Assembly (NCBI GenBank): GCA_019420265.1
Contig: JAHZHM010000111.1
Span: forward strand, 1,393 to 20,429
Origin: Clostridiales bacterium
Lineage (GTDB): Bacteria > Bacillota > Clostridia > Christensenellales > Christensenellaceae
Direction: 5' to 3'
DNA: 19,037 nt
Within the stretch, counting starts at the first letter, position 1. Each line of letters starts with the position of its first letter. Position numbers and translations under genes: made by a program. This document shows positions 1 through 6,899 of the stretch, piece after piece. The notes under the pieces were generated by a model. The model did no database searches. It saw only the letters and a list, made by a program, of their open reading frames with translations, and was not told where the DNA came from.

Positions 1-533
1 AAGCAGCGGGCGGATGATGAGAGAGCATGCGCTCTCTGACAAAGTGGCTTTTGGCGGCACGAGCGAAAATAGCAAGCCCCGCTTTTCTATCAATCGAGGG
101 TGGCACGGGCAGATTCCGCTGGCTTGCCATTCAAGTGTCGGGATATGGGCGCAGCCCCATGGTAGCTCATTTCTTCTGACTTTTCGCACAGCACAAAAGA
201 GCATTCGATTGCTGATAAGCTGATTTTCTGCGCGCGTGCGAAACTGACAATTCGCACACTCCCCCATTCGAGTACGGCTTTCCGCCGGAGCGGGAGAGCC
301 TTTGCCCTCTGTCAAACCGACTGCCAGCTCCGCGTGCAGAGTCGACAGGTTTCGCCGTCCTGTCATTCGGGTATGCCCTCCGCAGGAGCGCACGGGGCTG
401 ACAATTCGCACGCTCCCCCCATTCGAGTATAGAAGCGGAGGGCAGGGCCTATGCGAGCATGCGATTGCTGACAAGCCAATTTTCAGCTCGCGTGCAGGAA
501 CAGCAAGCCCCACCGTCCCATCATTCGGGTATA
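1..533 (+). repeat. Intergenic composite repeat block R1
   Basis: No credible gene is seen here. The block holds about four plus-strand copies of the 78-bp core that begins GAGCATGYG and ends CATTCGGGTG (starting near 23, 199, 296 and 455; the last ends at 522-529). A minus-oriented GC hairpin lies at 145-160. The short open frames across it have no ribosome binding site and follow the repeat phase, so I treat them as non-coding. The block ends directly at the terminator of the gene that converges from the right. Segments around 30-135 and 260-300 match, in inverted orientation, sequence at about 1930-2065 on the other side of the substrate-binding gene. Confidence 0.75.
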
Positions 534-563
534 AAAAGACCCCGGCATAAGCCGGGGTCTTTT
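534..563 (-). terminator. Rho-independent terminator, probably bidirectional
   Basis: A perfect 13-bp stem (534-546 and 551-563) encloses an ATAA loop. It has a GACCCCGGC core, with an A-run on the left and a T-run on the right. It lies 16 nt past the stop codon of the substrate-binding gene and so ends that minus-strand transcript. The symmetric A/T tails mean it can also stop plus-strand transcription coming out of the repeat block. Confidence 0.9.
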
Positions 564-579
564 GCTGCAATGTGCTTGC

Positions 580-1605
580 TTATTTGACGTAGTAGAAATC
601 GTCGGCGGGGATTTGGCCGCCCACAGAAGCCGGGTTGGCCGCCAGCAGCACTTCAAAGAAGTTCGCCAGGGAATCCTTCATCGTAACGCCATCGATATAG
701 ACGATGTTGCAGGCAGGCAGAGCCTGCTTGGCAATCTCTGCGCTGGCGACAATGCCGTAATCCGCAATCAGCTGCGCCGCCTGCTCGCCATTGGCATTGA
801 CATACTCGATGGAAGCCTTGTATTCCGCCAAAAACGCATCCAGCGCATCCGGGTTCTGCTCGGCAAATTCGGCACGGACGACCACACAGCCCATAGAGAG
901 CACGCCGCTCTTACCTTCCTTCTTGCAGGCGTCTTCCCAGAGCTGCGTCACGTCCAGCGCCGTGGTGAGATTCTCCACCTTGGCCTTGCTGGCCGTCACA
1001 AAAGGCTCAGGCAGCAGCGCAATGCTGGCCTCGCCGCTGGCCAGCTTGGCCACGACTTCGCTGTGCTCCGCGCAGTATTCCACTTCCACTTTGCCTTCCA
1101 GGCCGTTTGCCTTCAGGATATAGTTCAGCGCGTATTCCGGCGTGCTTCCCTGGCCGGAAGCGTAGATTTTCTTGCCCTCTAAATCCGAGACGCTCTTAAT
1201 TTCCTCGCCCGTCTGCACGACATACAGCACGCCCAGGGTGTTGATGGCCGCAATGCGGATTTTGCCCTGGGTTTTGTTGTAGAGCGTGGCGGCAAGGTTG
1301 GTCGGGACGGCCGCGATATCCACTTCCCCGCTGGTCAGCTTGCCGACAATCTCATCCGGCGCGCCTACCAGCGCGATGGAATAGTCGTTTGCCGCCTCGC
1401 CGGCATCGTTTTTCTCCATGAGCTGCACCAAGCCCATGCCCGTCGGCCCGTTGAGCGCCGCGATATTCACCTTGGTTTTCTCGGCGGGCGCAGAGGGCGA
1501 AGCGGATGCTTCTGCCGTGGGCGCGGGCTCTACTTTTTTCGCGCAGCCGGCAAAGCACAAAACTGCCATTGCCAGCGCAAGAATCAGCGCAAGTGTTCTT
1601 TTCAT
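580..1605 (-). CDS. ABC transporter substrate-binding lipoprotein, SsuA/TauA/THI5-like
   Basis: Extracellular, lipid-anchored binding subunit of an ABC importer (341 aa). Residues 1-20 form a lipoprotein signal peptide with lipobox FAGC and acylated Cys21. A low-complexity Ala/Pro/Ser/Glu linker (about 26-43) precedes a type II periplasmic-binding fold. The block around 'KLTSGEVDIAAVPTN', the 'SDLEGKKIYASGQGSTPEY' segment and 'LASGEASIALLPEPFV' are typical of the NMT1/SsuA/TauA group. The ATG at 1603-1605 is supported by AAAGGAG about 8 nt upstream. The substrate cannot be read from sequence: sulfonates, nitrate, taurine and thiamine precursors all use relatives. The only permease and ATPase of matching type nearby are at 3327-4603 on the other strand. 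I infer they belong together although the genes are separated by repeats and a regulator gene. Confidence 0.88.
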   Translation of the reverse strand: MKRTLALILALAMAVLCFAGCAKKVEPAPTAEASASPSAPAEKTKVNIAALNGPTGMGLVQLMEKNDAGEAANDYSIALVGAPDEIVGKLTSGEVDIAAVPTNLAATLYNKTQGKIRIAAINTLGVLYVVQTGEEIKSVSDLEGKKIYASGQGSTPEYALNYILKANGLEGKVEVEYCAEHSEVVAKLASGEASIALLPEPFVTASKAKVENLTTALDVTQLWEDACKKEGKSGVLSMGCVVVRAEFAEQNPDALDAFLAEYKASIEYVNANGEQAAQLIADYGIVASAEIAKQALPACNIVYIDGVTMKDSLANFFEVLLAANPASVGGQIPADDFYYVK

Positions 1606-1639
1606 CTTTTTGACTCCTTTAAAGCAAAATTTTTATACC

Positions 1640-1680
1640 AACGCTTTCGCGTTTTGATACGCCAGATTATATAGATTATA
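1640..1680 (-). promoter_or_regulatory. Possible promoter and 5'-UTR hairpin of the substrate-binding gene
   Basis: Two TATAAT sequences lie on the minus strand at 1680-1675 and 1671-1666, the only AT-rich stretch upstream of the gene. No convincing -35 is seen, because the sequence further upstream is already repeat hairpin. Between this and the ribosome binding site, 1640-1653 encodes AACGC-GAAA-GCGTT, a small hairpin with a GNRA tetraloop in the leader RNA. Assignment as a promoter rests on the -10 alone. Confidence 0.35.
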
Positions 1681-2575
1681 TGGGCAGGGGCATGGGTGAA
1701 CATGGGGGCAAGCCCCCATACCCCGACACTCGAATGGCAGAACGGCGGGGCCTGCCAGTCCGGCACGCGCCGCCGACATTTCCCTCTTCCAGCCACCTCG
1801 CGCCCGGCCAAAGGGCAAACGCAACGGGTTACCATGGGGCTGCGCCCCATACCCCAACACTCGAATGGCAGAACGGCGAGGCCTGTCAGCTCGGCACGCG
1901 CCGCCGCAAACCAGCTTGTCAGACGGCGCATGCTCTCCCGCTCCGGCGGAAAGCCGCACTCGAATGGATGAGTGGTGGAATCTGCCCGTGCCACCCGATT
2001 GACAGAAAAGCGGGGCTTGCTATTTCCGCTCGCGCCACCAAAAACCATTGTGCCAGAGAGCATATCACACCCGAATGGCAGGATTTTGAAACCTGTCGGC
2101 CCCGCATACGACGCCAGAAATCGTTTTTTCAGAAAATACATGCTCTTCCAGCCCCTGCTCTTCGCACACACTCTCTTCCCGCACTATTCTATTATTAAGT
2201 AAAGGGGGTATGGGCTTTGCCCCATATTCACCCAAGGCCTTTGACCTTCACCCTTCGCTTTCTACGCGCAAAAACGGTGCGTTAGCGCCAATATTTCGTA
2301 TCCGAATGACGGTGCAGCGAGACCTGTCAGCCTCGCAAATACATGCTCGCACAGGCTTCTGCCAACCCCACGCACTTTCTCTCCGCACTACCTCATGACT
2401 AATCGAGGGGATATGGGCTTGGCCTCATGTCAGCCCGGACCCTTGACCTTGCGCACCCGAATATTGAAGATGCGGGAGCCCTTCTTCCCACACTATCCCA
2501 TGATAATAGTAATGGGGTATGGGGCTTGGCCCCATGGCTAAGAAAGGCCCTTGACCTTCGCCTTCGCCCTGAAAC
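1681..2575 (-). repeat. Intergenic composite repeat block R2
   Basis: Nearly 900 bp without a gene. Read on the minus strand, it begins 3' of the regulator gene with AAGGTCAAGGGC and hairpin 2519-2535. It continues with hairpins 2413-2428 and 2210-2226, then several 78-bp cores ending in CATTCGGGTG-like sequence (plus-strand complements near 2075, 1963, 1857 and 1735). It ends with two hairpins in the opposite orientation (1834-1850 and 1702-1719). It is thus bounded by oppositely oriented hairpins. Open frames through it lack ribosome binding sites. Confidence 0.75.
2138..2194 (-). repeat. Left arm of 57-bp perfect inverted repeat
   Basis: This stretch is the exact reverse complement of 4929-4985 (57 of 57 by hand comparison). 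It sits inside a longer, less perfect match of about 160 bp (roughly 2065-2235 against 4894-5060). The two arms enclose the regulator, permease and ATPase genes, about 2.7 kb. Confidence 0.85.
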
Positions 2576-2579
2576 CTCT

Positions 2580-3215
2580 CTACTGCTCTCCAACCAAAAT
2601 GCAGTCGCCCTGGCGCGCAATCTGGCCGGAAGAGACCAGCGCATCCAGCGCCCGGTAGAGCGAAGCCCGGGAAATGCCCAGCGCACCGGCCAACGCGCTA
2701 AAATTGCGTATCTGCAAAACGCCGCCCTGCTGCTTCTGCTGTAAATAGGCCAAAAGCCGGCGCTCCGCCGCGCCGCCCGAGAGCGTCTCTATCTTCTGGT
2801 TGAGAAACGCGATGCGGCCGCATAGAAACACGATATAGTTTTTGCGGAAAAGCGGAGAATCATCCATCATCGCCCAGAGCTGCTCTGCGCTCAAAAGCAA
2901 AACCTCGCTGGCAATCTCGGCATAAATATCCGAAAGCGCGGGCCCTTCCAGAAAAGGCGCCGCTGCGCAGAACGCCGCGCCGGGCAGCACATGGTTGAGC
3001 TGAATTTCCCGGCTATCCGCGGCCTGGCCCTTGATGCAAAGCCGGCCCGAAAGCAGCAGCCCCAGATGCCCCGCGGGCACCTTCTCGCCCTTTTTCATTT
3101 TGCACTGCCGCCCTTTGGCGCGCCGCAATAATATGCTGATTTCCTCTTTTTCAAACCCGGAAAAGAGCGGGCATTTTTGCAAAACTTCCAAGGCATCCTC
3201 CGAATAGTGTCTCAT
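2580..3215 (-). CDS. Crp/Fnr-family transcriptional regulator
   Basis: Two-domain DNA-binding regulator (211 aa from ATG 3215). Residues about 10-115 fit a cyclic-nucleotide-binding-like beta barrel ('CPLFSGFEKEEISILL' near the start), a long linker helix follows at about 120-150, and a C-terminal winged HTH sits at about 172-200 ('LAGALGISRASLYRALDAL'). The canonical cAMP-pocket GE/RS motif is absent, and there is no N-terminal Fnr Cys cluster, so the effector is unknown. An upstream GTG at 3224 would add three residues but would lie about 5 nt from the predicted transcription start. The ATG is preferred, with a very short leader and weak ribosome binding site. The gene is divergent from the permease gene and their promoters nearly abut, so control of that operon is likely. 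Confidence 0.85.
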   Translation of the reverse strand: MRHYSEDALEVLQKCPLFSGFEKEEISILLRRAKGRQCKMKKGEKVPAGHLGLLLSGRLCIKGQAADSREIQLNHVLPGAAFCAAAPFLEGPALSDIYAEIASEVLLLSAEQLWAMMDDSPLFRKNYIVFLCGRIAFLNQKIETLSGGAAERRLLAYLQQKQQGGVLQIRNFSALAGALGISRASLYRALDALVSSGQIARQGDCILVGEQ

Positions 3216-3235
3216 ATAATACACTTTACGGCAAT

Positions 3236-3264
3236 ATTGTAGCGCCTTCTGGCCAAAAACGCAA
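3236..3264 (-). promoter_or_regulatory. Sigma-A-type promoter of the Crp/Fnr-like gene
   Basis: On the minus strand, TTGCGT (3264-3259) and TACAAT (3241-3236) are separated by 17 bp. The predicted start of transcription near 3229 leaves a leader of only about 14 nt before ATG 3215. The -35 is six bases from the -35 of the opposite promoter, so the two polymerase footprints overlap. Confidence 0.6.
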
Positions 3265-3270
3265 GGGGTT

Positions 3271-3298
3271 TTGTGTTTTCTCTGAAAATGAGTATAAT
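3271..3298 (+). promoter_or_regulatory. Sigma-A-type promoter of the permease-ATPase operon
   Basis: TTGTGT (3271-3276), a 16-bp spacer and a perfect TATAAT (3293-3298) stand upstream of the AAGGAGG ribosome binding site (3314-3320). The arrangement places the start near 3305, short of the ATG at 3327. It therefore rules out the longer in-frame start at 3273 for the permease. Confidence 0.65.
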
Positions 3299-3326
3299 AG
3301 AGCTATCTTGGCAAAGGAGGGAGCCC

Positions 3327-4058
3327 ATGAAAAAGACATTGCGCGCACTGCTCATCGCGGCGGCCTGGCTGGCTATTTGGCAGGCGGCTTCTATGCTGGT
3401 GGGCCAAGAGCTGCTCATTCCCTCTCCGGCTGCCGTGCTGGCCCGGCTTTGGGCGCTCTGCGGCCAGGGGGCGTTTTGGAAGAGTGTGCTGCTCTCCATG
3501 GGCCGCATTTTGCTCGGCTATCTATCGGGGCTGGCGTTGGGGCTGATTTTGGGCGGCGCCACGGCCTTTTGCCCGGCGCTGGGCGCGTTCCTTTCCCCGC
3601 TGCTGGCCATCATCCGCTCGACGCCCGTGGCCTCCTTCATCATCTTGGTGCTGGTCTGGCTGGCGACGGACAGCGTTCCGGTGTTTACCGCCCTGCTCAT
3701 GGTGCTGGGCGTGGCCTGGGGGAACGTCTCCCAAGGCTTTGCCAGCACAGACCCTGACCTGCTGGAGATGGCAAAGCTCTACCGCCTCTCCCGCTGGCAA
3801 AAGCTGCGCTATCTCTACCTGCCCTCCATGCGCCCCTATTTCTCTGCCGCGGCCCTCTCGTCTATCGGGCTGGCCTGGAAGGCGGGCATTGCGGCGGAAG
3901 TCATCTGCCGGCCGCAGTTTTCCATCGGCCGGGAGCTGTATGAATCCAAAATTTACCTGGAAATGCCAGACCTCTTCGCCTGGACGATTGCGATTATCCT
4001 GCTCTCCATGGCGCTGGAGCAGCTTTTCCGGCGGTTTCTGGCAAGGAGGGGCGCATGA
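3327..4058 (+). CDS. ABC transporter permease, SsuC/TauC-like
   Basis: Integral membrane subunit of an importer (243 aa). The sequence is hydrophobic throughout, with an N-terminal membrane segment (about 5-25) and further ones near 58-80, 100-130, 172-192 and 218-236. The cytoplasmic EAA-type coupling loop lies at about 147-166 ('EMAKLYRLSRWQKLRYLYLP') and the following 'GLAWKAGIAAEVI' is typical of this BPD_transp_1 subgroup. The start at 3327 follows AAGGAGG by six bases; an in-frame ATG at 3273 lies upstream of the likely transcript start. The last four bases overlap the ATPase gene (ATGA), indicating translational coupling. The partner binding protein is probably the lipoprotein at 580-1605. 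Confidence 0.9.
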   Translation: MKKTLRALLIAAAWLAIWQAASMLVGQELLIPSPAAVLARLWALCGQGAFWKSVLLSMGRILLGYLSGLALGLILGGATAFCPALGAFLSPLLAIIRSTPVASFIILVLVWLATDSVPVFTALLMVLGVAWGNVSQGFASTDPDLLEMAKLYRLSRWQKLRYLYLPSMRPYFSAAALSSIGLAWKAGIAAEVICRPQFSIGRELYESKIYLEMPDLFAWTIAIILLSMALEQLFRRFLARRGA

Positions 4059-4603
4059 TCGCATTTGAAAACGTCTGTAAACGCTTTGGGGAGCACACTG
4101 TGCTGGAAAACTTCTCCTTCTCGCTGGGCGCGGGAGAGCAGCTTTGCCTGGTTGGCCCGTCCGGCCGGGGCAAGAGCACCGTGCTGAACCTGGCCGCCGG
4201 GCTGATGGAGCCGGATGCCGGGCGCATTTTATGCCAAGCGGACCGCATTTGCTATCTCTTCCAGGAGGACCGGCTGCTGCCCTGGCTGAGCGCACTGCAA
4301 AACGTCGCGCTGGTCTGCCCCGAGCAGCAGGCCCAAAGCTGGCTTGATAGGCTTGGGCTGGGGGATTTTCTGGATGCCAAGCCTGCGCAGCTTTCGGGGG
4401 GCATGGCCCGGCGGGTGGCCATCGCCCGGGCGCTGGCTTTTCCTGCCGAGCTCTATTTATTCGACGAGCCTTTCCGCGGGCTGGACGAGCAAACGCTGGC
4501 CCAGACGCTGGAGGTGATTCGGGAGGCGCTGGCCGGCAAGGCGGCGCTGTTCGTCTCGCACCGCCCGCAGGAGCTGGGCATTCCGACGCTTCGCCTGGCA
4601 TAG
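4055..4603 (+). CDS. ABC transporter ATP-binding protein, SsuB/TauB-like, compact
   Basis: Cytoplasmic ATPase driving the importer (182 aa). All nucleotide-binding elements are present: Walker A GPSGRGKST (34-42, Arg where Cys is common), Q-loop Gln70 in 'FQEDRLLPW', signature LSGGM (113-117), Walker B LYLFDEP (133-139) and switch His169 in 'SHRPQEL'. The protein is shorter than the usual 240-260 aa because it stops about a dozen residues after the switch His. The C-terminal part seen in most relatives is missing, but no catalytic element is lost and no frameshift is evident. It is translationally coupled to the permease. A repeat element starts within about 20 bp of the stop codon. Confidence 0.92.
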   Translation: MIAFENVCKRFGEHTVLENFSFSLGAGEQLCLVGPSGRGKSTVLNLAAGLMEPDAGRILCQADRICYLFQEDRLLPWLSALQNVALVCPEQQAQSWLDRLGLGDFLDAKPAQLSGGMARRVAIARALAFPAELYLFDEPFRGLDEQTLAQTLEVIREALAGKAALFVSHRPQELGIPTLRLA

Positions 4604-4686
4604 CGGGAGGGGTAAGGGCAAGGTCAAGGGCGATGGGTAAACATGGGGCAAAGCCCCATACCCCCTCACTTTCAATGGCAACGGAG

Positions 4687-4715
4687 GAGCGGTGCTGATG
4701 CGCCGCTCTTTTTTT
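4687..4715 (+). terminator. Rho-independent terminator, copy 1
   Basis: Arms GAGCGGTGC and GCGCCGCTC (9 bp with one T-G wobble) enclose TGAT and are followed by seven T. It ends the permease-ATPase transcript, 84 bp past the stop codon and after one GC hairpin. Confidence 0.9.
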
Positions 4716-4811
4716 GTGCGCGAAAAGGCGATGGGCGAAAGGGCGAAGGTCAAGGACGATTCTTAATCATGGGGGCCAAGCCCGCCCCCTTCACTTTCAA
4801 TGGCAACAGAG

Positions 4812-4840
4812 GAGCGGTGCTGATGCGCCGCTCTTTTTTT
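4812..4840 (+). terminator. Rho-independent terminator, copy 2
   Basis: Same stem, loop and T-run as the terminator 125 bp upstream. It arose with the tandem duplication of the surrounding hairpin-terminator unit and acts as a back-up. Confidence 0.88.
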
Positions 4841-4928
4841 GTGTGCGAAAAGGCGATGGGCGGAAGGGCGAAGGTCAAGGACAATTCTTAATCATGGGGG
4901 CCAAGCCCCCATACCCCTTTTACTTTAC

Positions 4929-4985
4929 TAATAGAATAGTGCGGGAAGAGAGTGTGTGCGAAGAGCAGGGGCTGGAAGAGCATGT
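4929..4985 (+). repeat. Right arm of 57-bp perfect inverted repeat
   Basis: Exact reverse complement of 2138-2194; see that entry. The arm begins just after a GC hairpin and runs into the first bases of a 78-bp core. Confidence 0.85.
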
Positions 4986-5417
4986 GTTCTCTGGCAAAAT
5001 GATTGCTGGCGTCGTGTGCGGGGCCGATAGGGTTCACAATCCTGCCATTCGGGTGGGGCGTGCTCTTCGCAGGAGGTGCTGTGCACGGCATATGGAGCTG
5101 GTATGTGCGGCGGGCAGGAAATGCGAGAGCATGCGCTTTTTGGCAAAATAATTTTCAACGTCGCGTGCGGGGTTGACAGGCTTCACTGTCCCTGCAATCG
5201 GATGCGCCCTGCGCAGGAGTGCGTGTGGGGCTGACAGATTCTGCCATTCCGTCATTCGGGTGTGGTATGCCCCGCACAGGAGCGGCCAGCACAGAATATG
5301 CCAGCATGTGTTCCCTAACAAAATGATTTCCAGCGCCGTGTACAGAACTGACAAGTTTCACAATCCTACCATTCGGGTGTGTAAATTTTAGAGAAATTTT
5401 GGTAAATATCCGAGAAA

Positions 5418-5435
5418 TTGTTGCATTTGCAACTA
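5418..5435 (+). promoter_or_regulatory. Palindromic operator upstream of rubrerythrin
   Basis: GTTGCA-TT-TGCAAC is a perfect 6-2-6 palindrome centred on 5426/5427. The 18-bp frame around it reads TTGTT...AACTA, which resembles the redox-sensor Rex box (TTGTT-N8-AACAA) but differs in the inner bases. It lies just upstream of where a -35 would be. Rex is an inference; another redox or Crp-type regulator would also fit. Confidence 0.5.
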
Positions 5436-5456
5436 CTCTCTCCGCCCGAAACACGC

Positions 5457-5462
5457 TATACT
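5457..5462 (+). promoter_or_regulatory. -10 element of the rubrerythrin promoter
   Basis: TATACT lies 53 bp before the start codon. At 16-18 bp upstream there is no good -35, which fits a promoter that depends on, or is controlled by, a factor at the adjacent palindrome. Confidence 0.55.
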
Positions 5463-5514
5463 GTAAATAAGAAAAGTAGCCTTTTCTAACATTTTGAAAC
5501 GGAGGAAACCCAAT

Positions 5515-6054
5515 ATGAAAAAGTTTGTTTGCAAAGTTTGTGGTTATGTATATGAAGGCGAGAATCCCCCGGAGGCTTGCCCGCAGTGCAAAGCGCCTGC
5601 TTCCAGCTTTTCCGAGGCGACGGAGAGCGCTGCCTACGCGACCGAGCACGTCGTTGGCATTGCCAAGGATGTAGACCCGGAAATCCTCGAGGGACTGCGC
5701 GCCAATTTCACCGGCGAGTGCACGGAAGTTGGCATGTATCTGGCGATGAGCCGGGTTGCAGAGCGGGAAGGATACCCCGAAATCGCCGAGGCTTACAAGC
5801 GCTATGCCTTTGAGGAGGCAGAGCATGCGGCCAAGTTCGCCGAGCTTTTGGGCGAGGTCGTTACGGATTCCACCAAGAAGAACCTGCAGCTGCGCGCTGA
5901 TGCTGAGAGAGGCGCTTGCGCCGGCAAGTTCGAGCTGGCAAAGCTGGCCAAGGCGCAGAACCTGGATGCCATCCACGACACCGTTCACGAGATGGCCAAG
6001 GACGAGGCGCGGCATGGCCAGGGCTTCGAGGGCCTGCTCAAGAGATATTTCTAA
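5515..6054 (+). CDS. Reverse rubrerythrin (N-terminal rubredoxin domain), peroxide-scavenging
   Basis: Cytoplasmic non-heme iron protein (179 aa) of the family that reduces hydrogen peroxide, and in clostridial relatives oxygen, with electrons from NADH-linked donors. Residues 1-27 form a rubredoxin-like iron site with Cys6, Cys9, Cys22 and Cys25 (CKVC, CPQC). Residues about 53-179 are a ferritin-like four-helix diiron domain with 'FTGECTE' (Glu68), 'FEEAEH' (Glu101/His104), Glu131 and 'DEARH' (Glu164/His167). The rubredoxin part precedes the diiron part, the reverse of classical rubrerythrin. The ATG at 5515 follows GGAGG by 9 nt; the upstream in-frame ATG at 5494 has no such site. It is single-gene, with its own promoter and a terminator at 6158. 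Confidence 0.95.
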   Translation: MKKFVCKVCGYVYEGENPPEACPQCKAPASSFSEATESAAYATEHVVGIAKDVDPEILEGLRANFTGECTEVGMYLAMSRVAEREGYPEIAEAYKRYAFEEAEHAAKFAELLGEVVTDSTKKNLQLRADAERGACAGKFELAKLAKAQNLDAIHDTVHEMAKDEARHGQGFEGLLKRYF

Positions 6055-6079
6055 GGCGAGGCGGAAGGGTGTGCCCGGG

Positions 6080-6795
6080 CTTAGGCATCTTCAAGGTCAA
6101 GGGCATAGGTAAACATGGGGGCAAGCCCCCATACCCCTTACAAAAACAACAATAGAGGAGCGGTGCTGATGCGCCGCTCTTTTTTGTGCGCGGGAGGCTG
6201 TGGGCCGAAGGGGAAAGGTCAGGGGCCATTCTGAATCACGGAGCGGAAGGTCAAGGGCCGTTCTTAACCATGGGGGCCAAGCCCCCATACCCCCTTTACT
6301 ATGAGAATGGGGCAGCGCGGGAAGAAAATGCGTGCGGCGGGCAGATTACGGGAGAGCATACGCGGCTAGAAAACGGGGTCGGCAAATCGCTCCGCTCCCC
6401 CCATTCATATATCAATGCACAGCAGGCAAAAACAAGGGGCGCGACAGGCATAAAACGGCAGAGCATTTGCCTACTGGCAAAGCGACTGTCGGCATCGTGT
6501 GCGAAACTGACAGGCTCCACCGTCCCCACAATCGGGTGTAGTGCCTGCAGGCCGCCCGCAGAAACCTACGCGAGTATTTGCGTTCTGACAAGATAATTTC
6601 CGGCGACGCGTGCGGAACTGAAAACCTCTGCATCGCTGCCATTCGGATACAACCTTCTGCAGGAGCTGCCGCATGCGGCGCATAATCCGGTTCTCACGAT
6701 AAGCACAAAACGGGAGAGCATTTCCTCTCTGACCTGCCGACTGACAGCGCCGCGTGCAAGACTATCAAACTCCGCCTCCCTCCCATTCGGGTGCA
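6080..6795 (+). repeat. Intergenic composite repeat block R4
   Basis: More than 700 bp without a gene. It holds AAGGTCAAGGGC (about 6093) with GC hairpin 6115-6132, the terminator at 6158, a partly duplicated lead (about 6215-6265) and hairpin 6270-6288. Three 78-bp cores follow, starting near 6461, 6572 and 6716 and ending near 6529, 6640 and 6784-6791. The last core ends 9 bp before the -35 of the next operon. Confidence 0.75.
6158..6185 (+). terminator. Rho-independent terminator after rubrerythrin
   Basis: Arms GAGCGGTGC and GCGCCGCTC around TGAT, followed by six T. It has the same stem and loop as the two terminators after the ATPase gene, and like them sits just downstream of a GC hairpin. 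The hairpin-terminator unit has therefore been copied as a module. Confidence 0.9.
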
Positions 6796-6800
6796 GGAGT

Positions 6801-6829
6801 TTGACAGTAAAAGCGGTTTTCAGTATAAT
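6801..6829 (+). promoter_or_regulatory. Consensus sigma-A promoter of the radical SAM operon
   Basis: TTGACA (6801-6806), a 17-bp spacer and TATAAT (6824-6829): both hexamers match consensus exactly. Transcription should start near 6836, giving a leader of about 64 nt. This excludes the upstream in-frame ATG at 6801, which overlaps the -35. Confidence 0.85.
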
Positions 6830-6899
6830 CGGTATATCATGGGAAGAGTCTGTGCAGGCGGCAAAATTGCCGGGATGCACGGGCTGTGAGGAGAAACAC

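Larger units (their letters stand above)
4610..5395 (+). repeat. Intergenic composite repeat block R3
   Basis: About 800 bp without a gene. It starts just after the ATPase stop with AGGTCAAGGGC, followed by GC hairpins at 4643-4659, 4769-4788 (right arm broken) and 4894-4912. A 125-bp unit carrying hairpin plus terminator is tandemly duplicated within 4620-4865. From 4929 on come 78-bp cores beginning at about 4978, 5127 and 5302, ending at 5046-5053, near 5195 and at 5370-5377. An extra CATTCGGG stands at 5253. The last repeat ends about 40 bp before the rubrerythrin operator and promoter. Confidence 0.75.

Noticed and set aside
580..1182. A 206-codon plus-strand frame lies opposite the substrate-binding gene, with similar long shadows opposite the radical SAM, flippase-like and nrdD genes.
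   Set aside because: They are antisense shadows common in GC-rich coding DNA. They lack start signals and family motifs, while the opposite strand encodes clear families.
1681..2575. Many open frames run through the repeat blocks, and several share a peptide such as MGA-x-P-x-TP or HGGKPPYP.
   Set aside because: The shared peptides are translations of the GC hairpin repeat. There are no ribosome binding sites, frames differ between copies and none extends beyond the repeats.
6801..6899. An in-frame ATG-like start at 6801 would make the radical SAM protein 33 residues longer.
   Set aside because: It overlaps the -35 of a perfect promoter and has no ribosome binding site; ATG 6900 has GAGGAG at 6-nt spacing.
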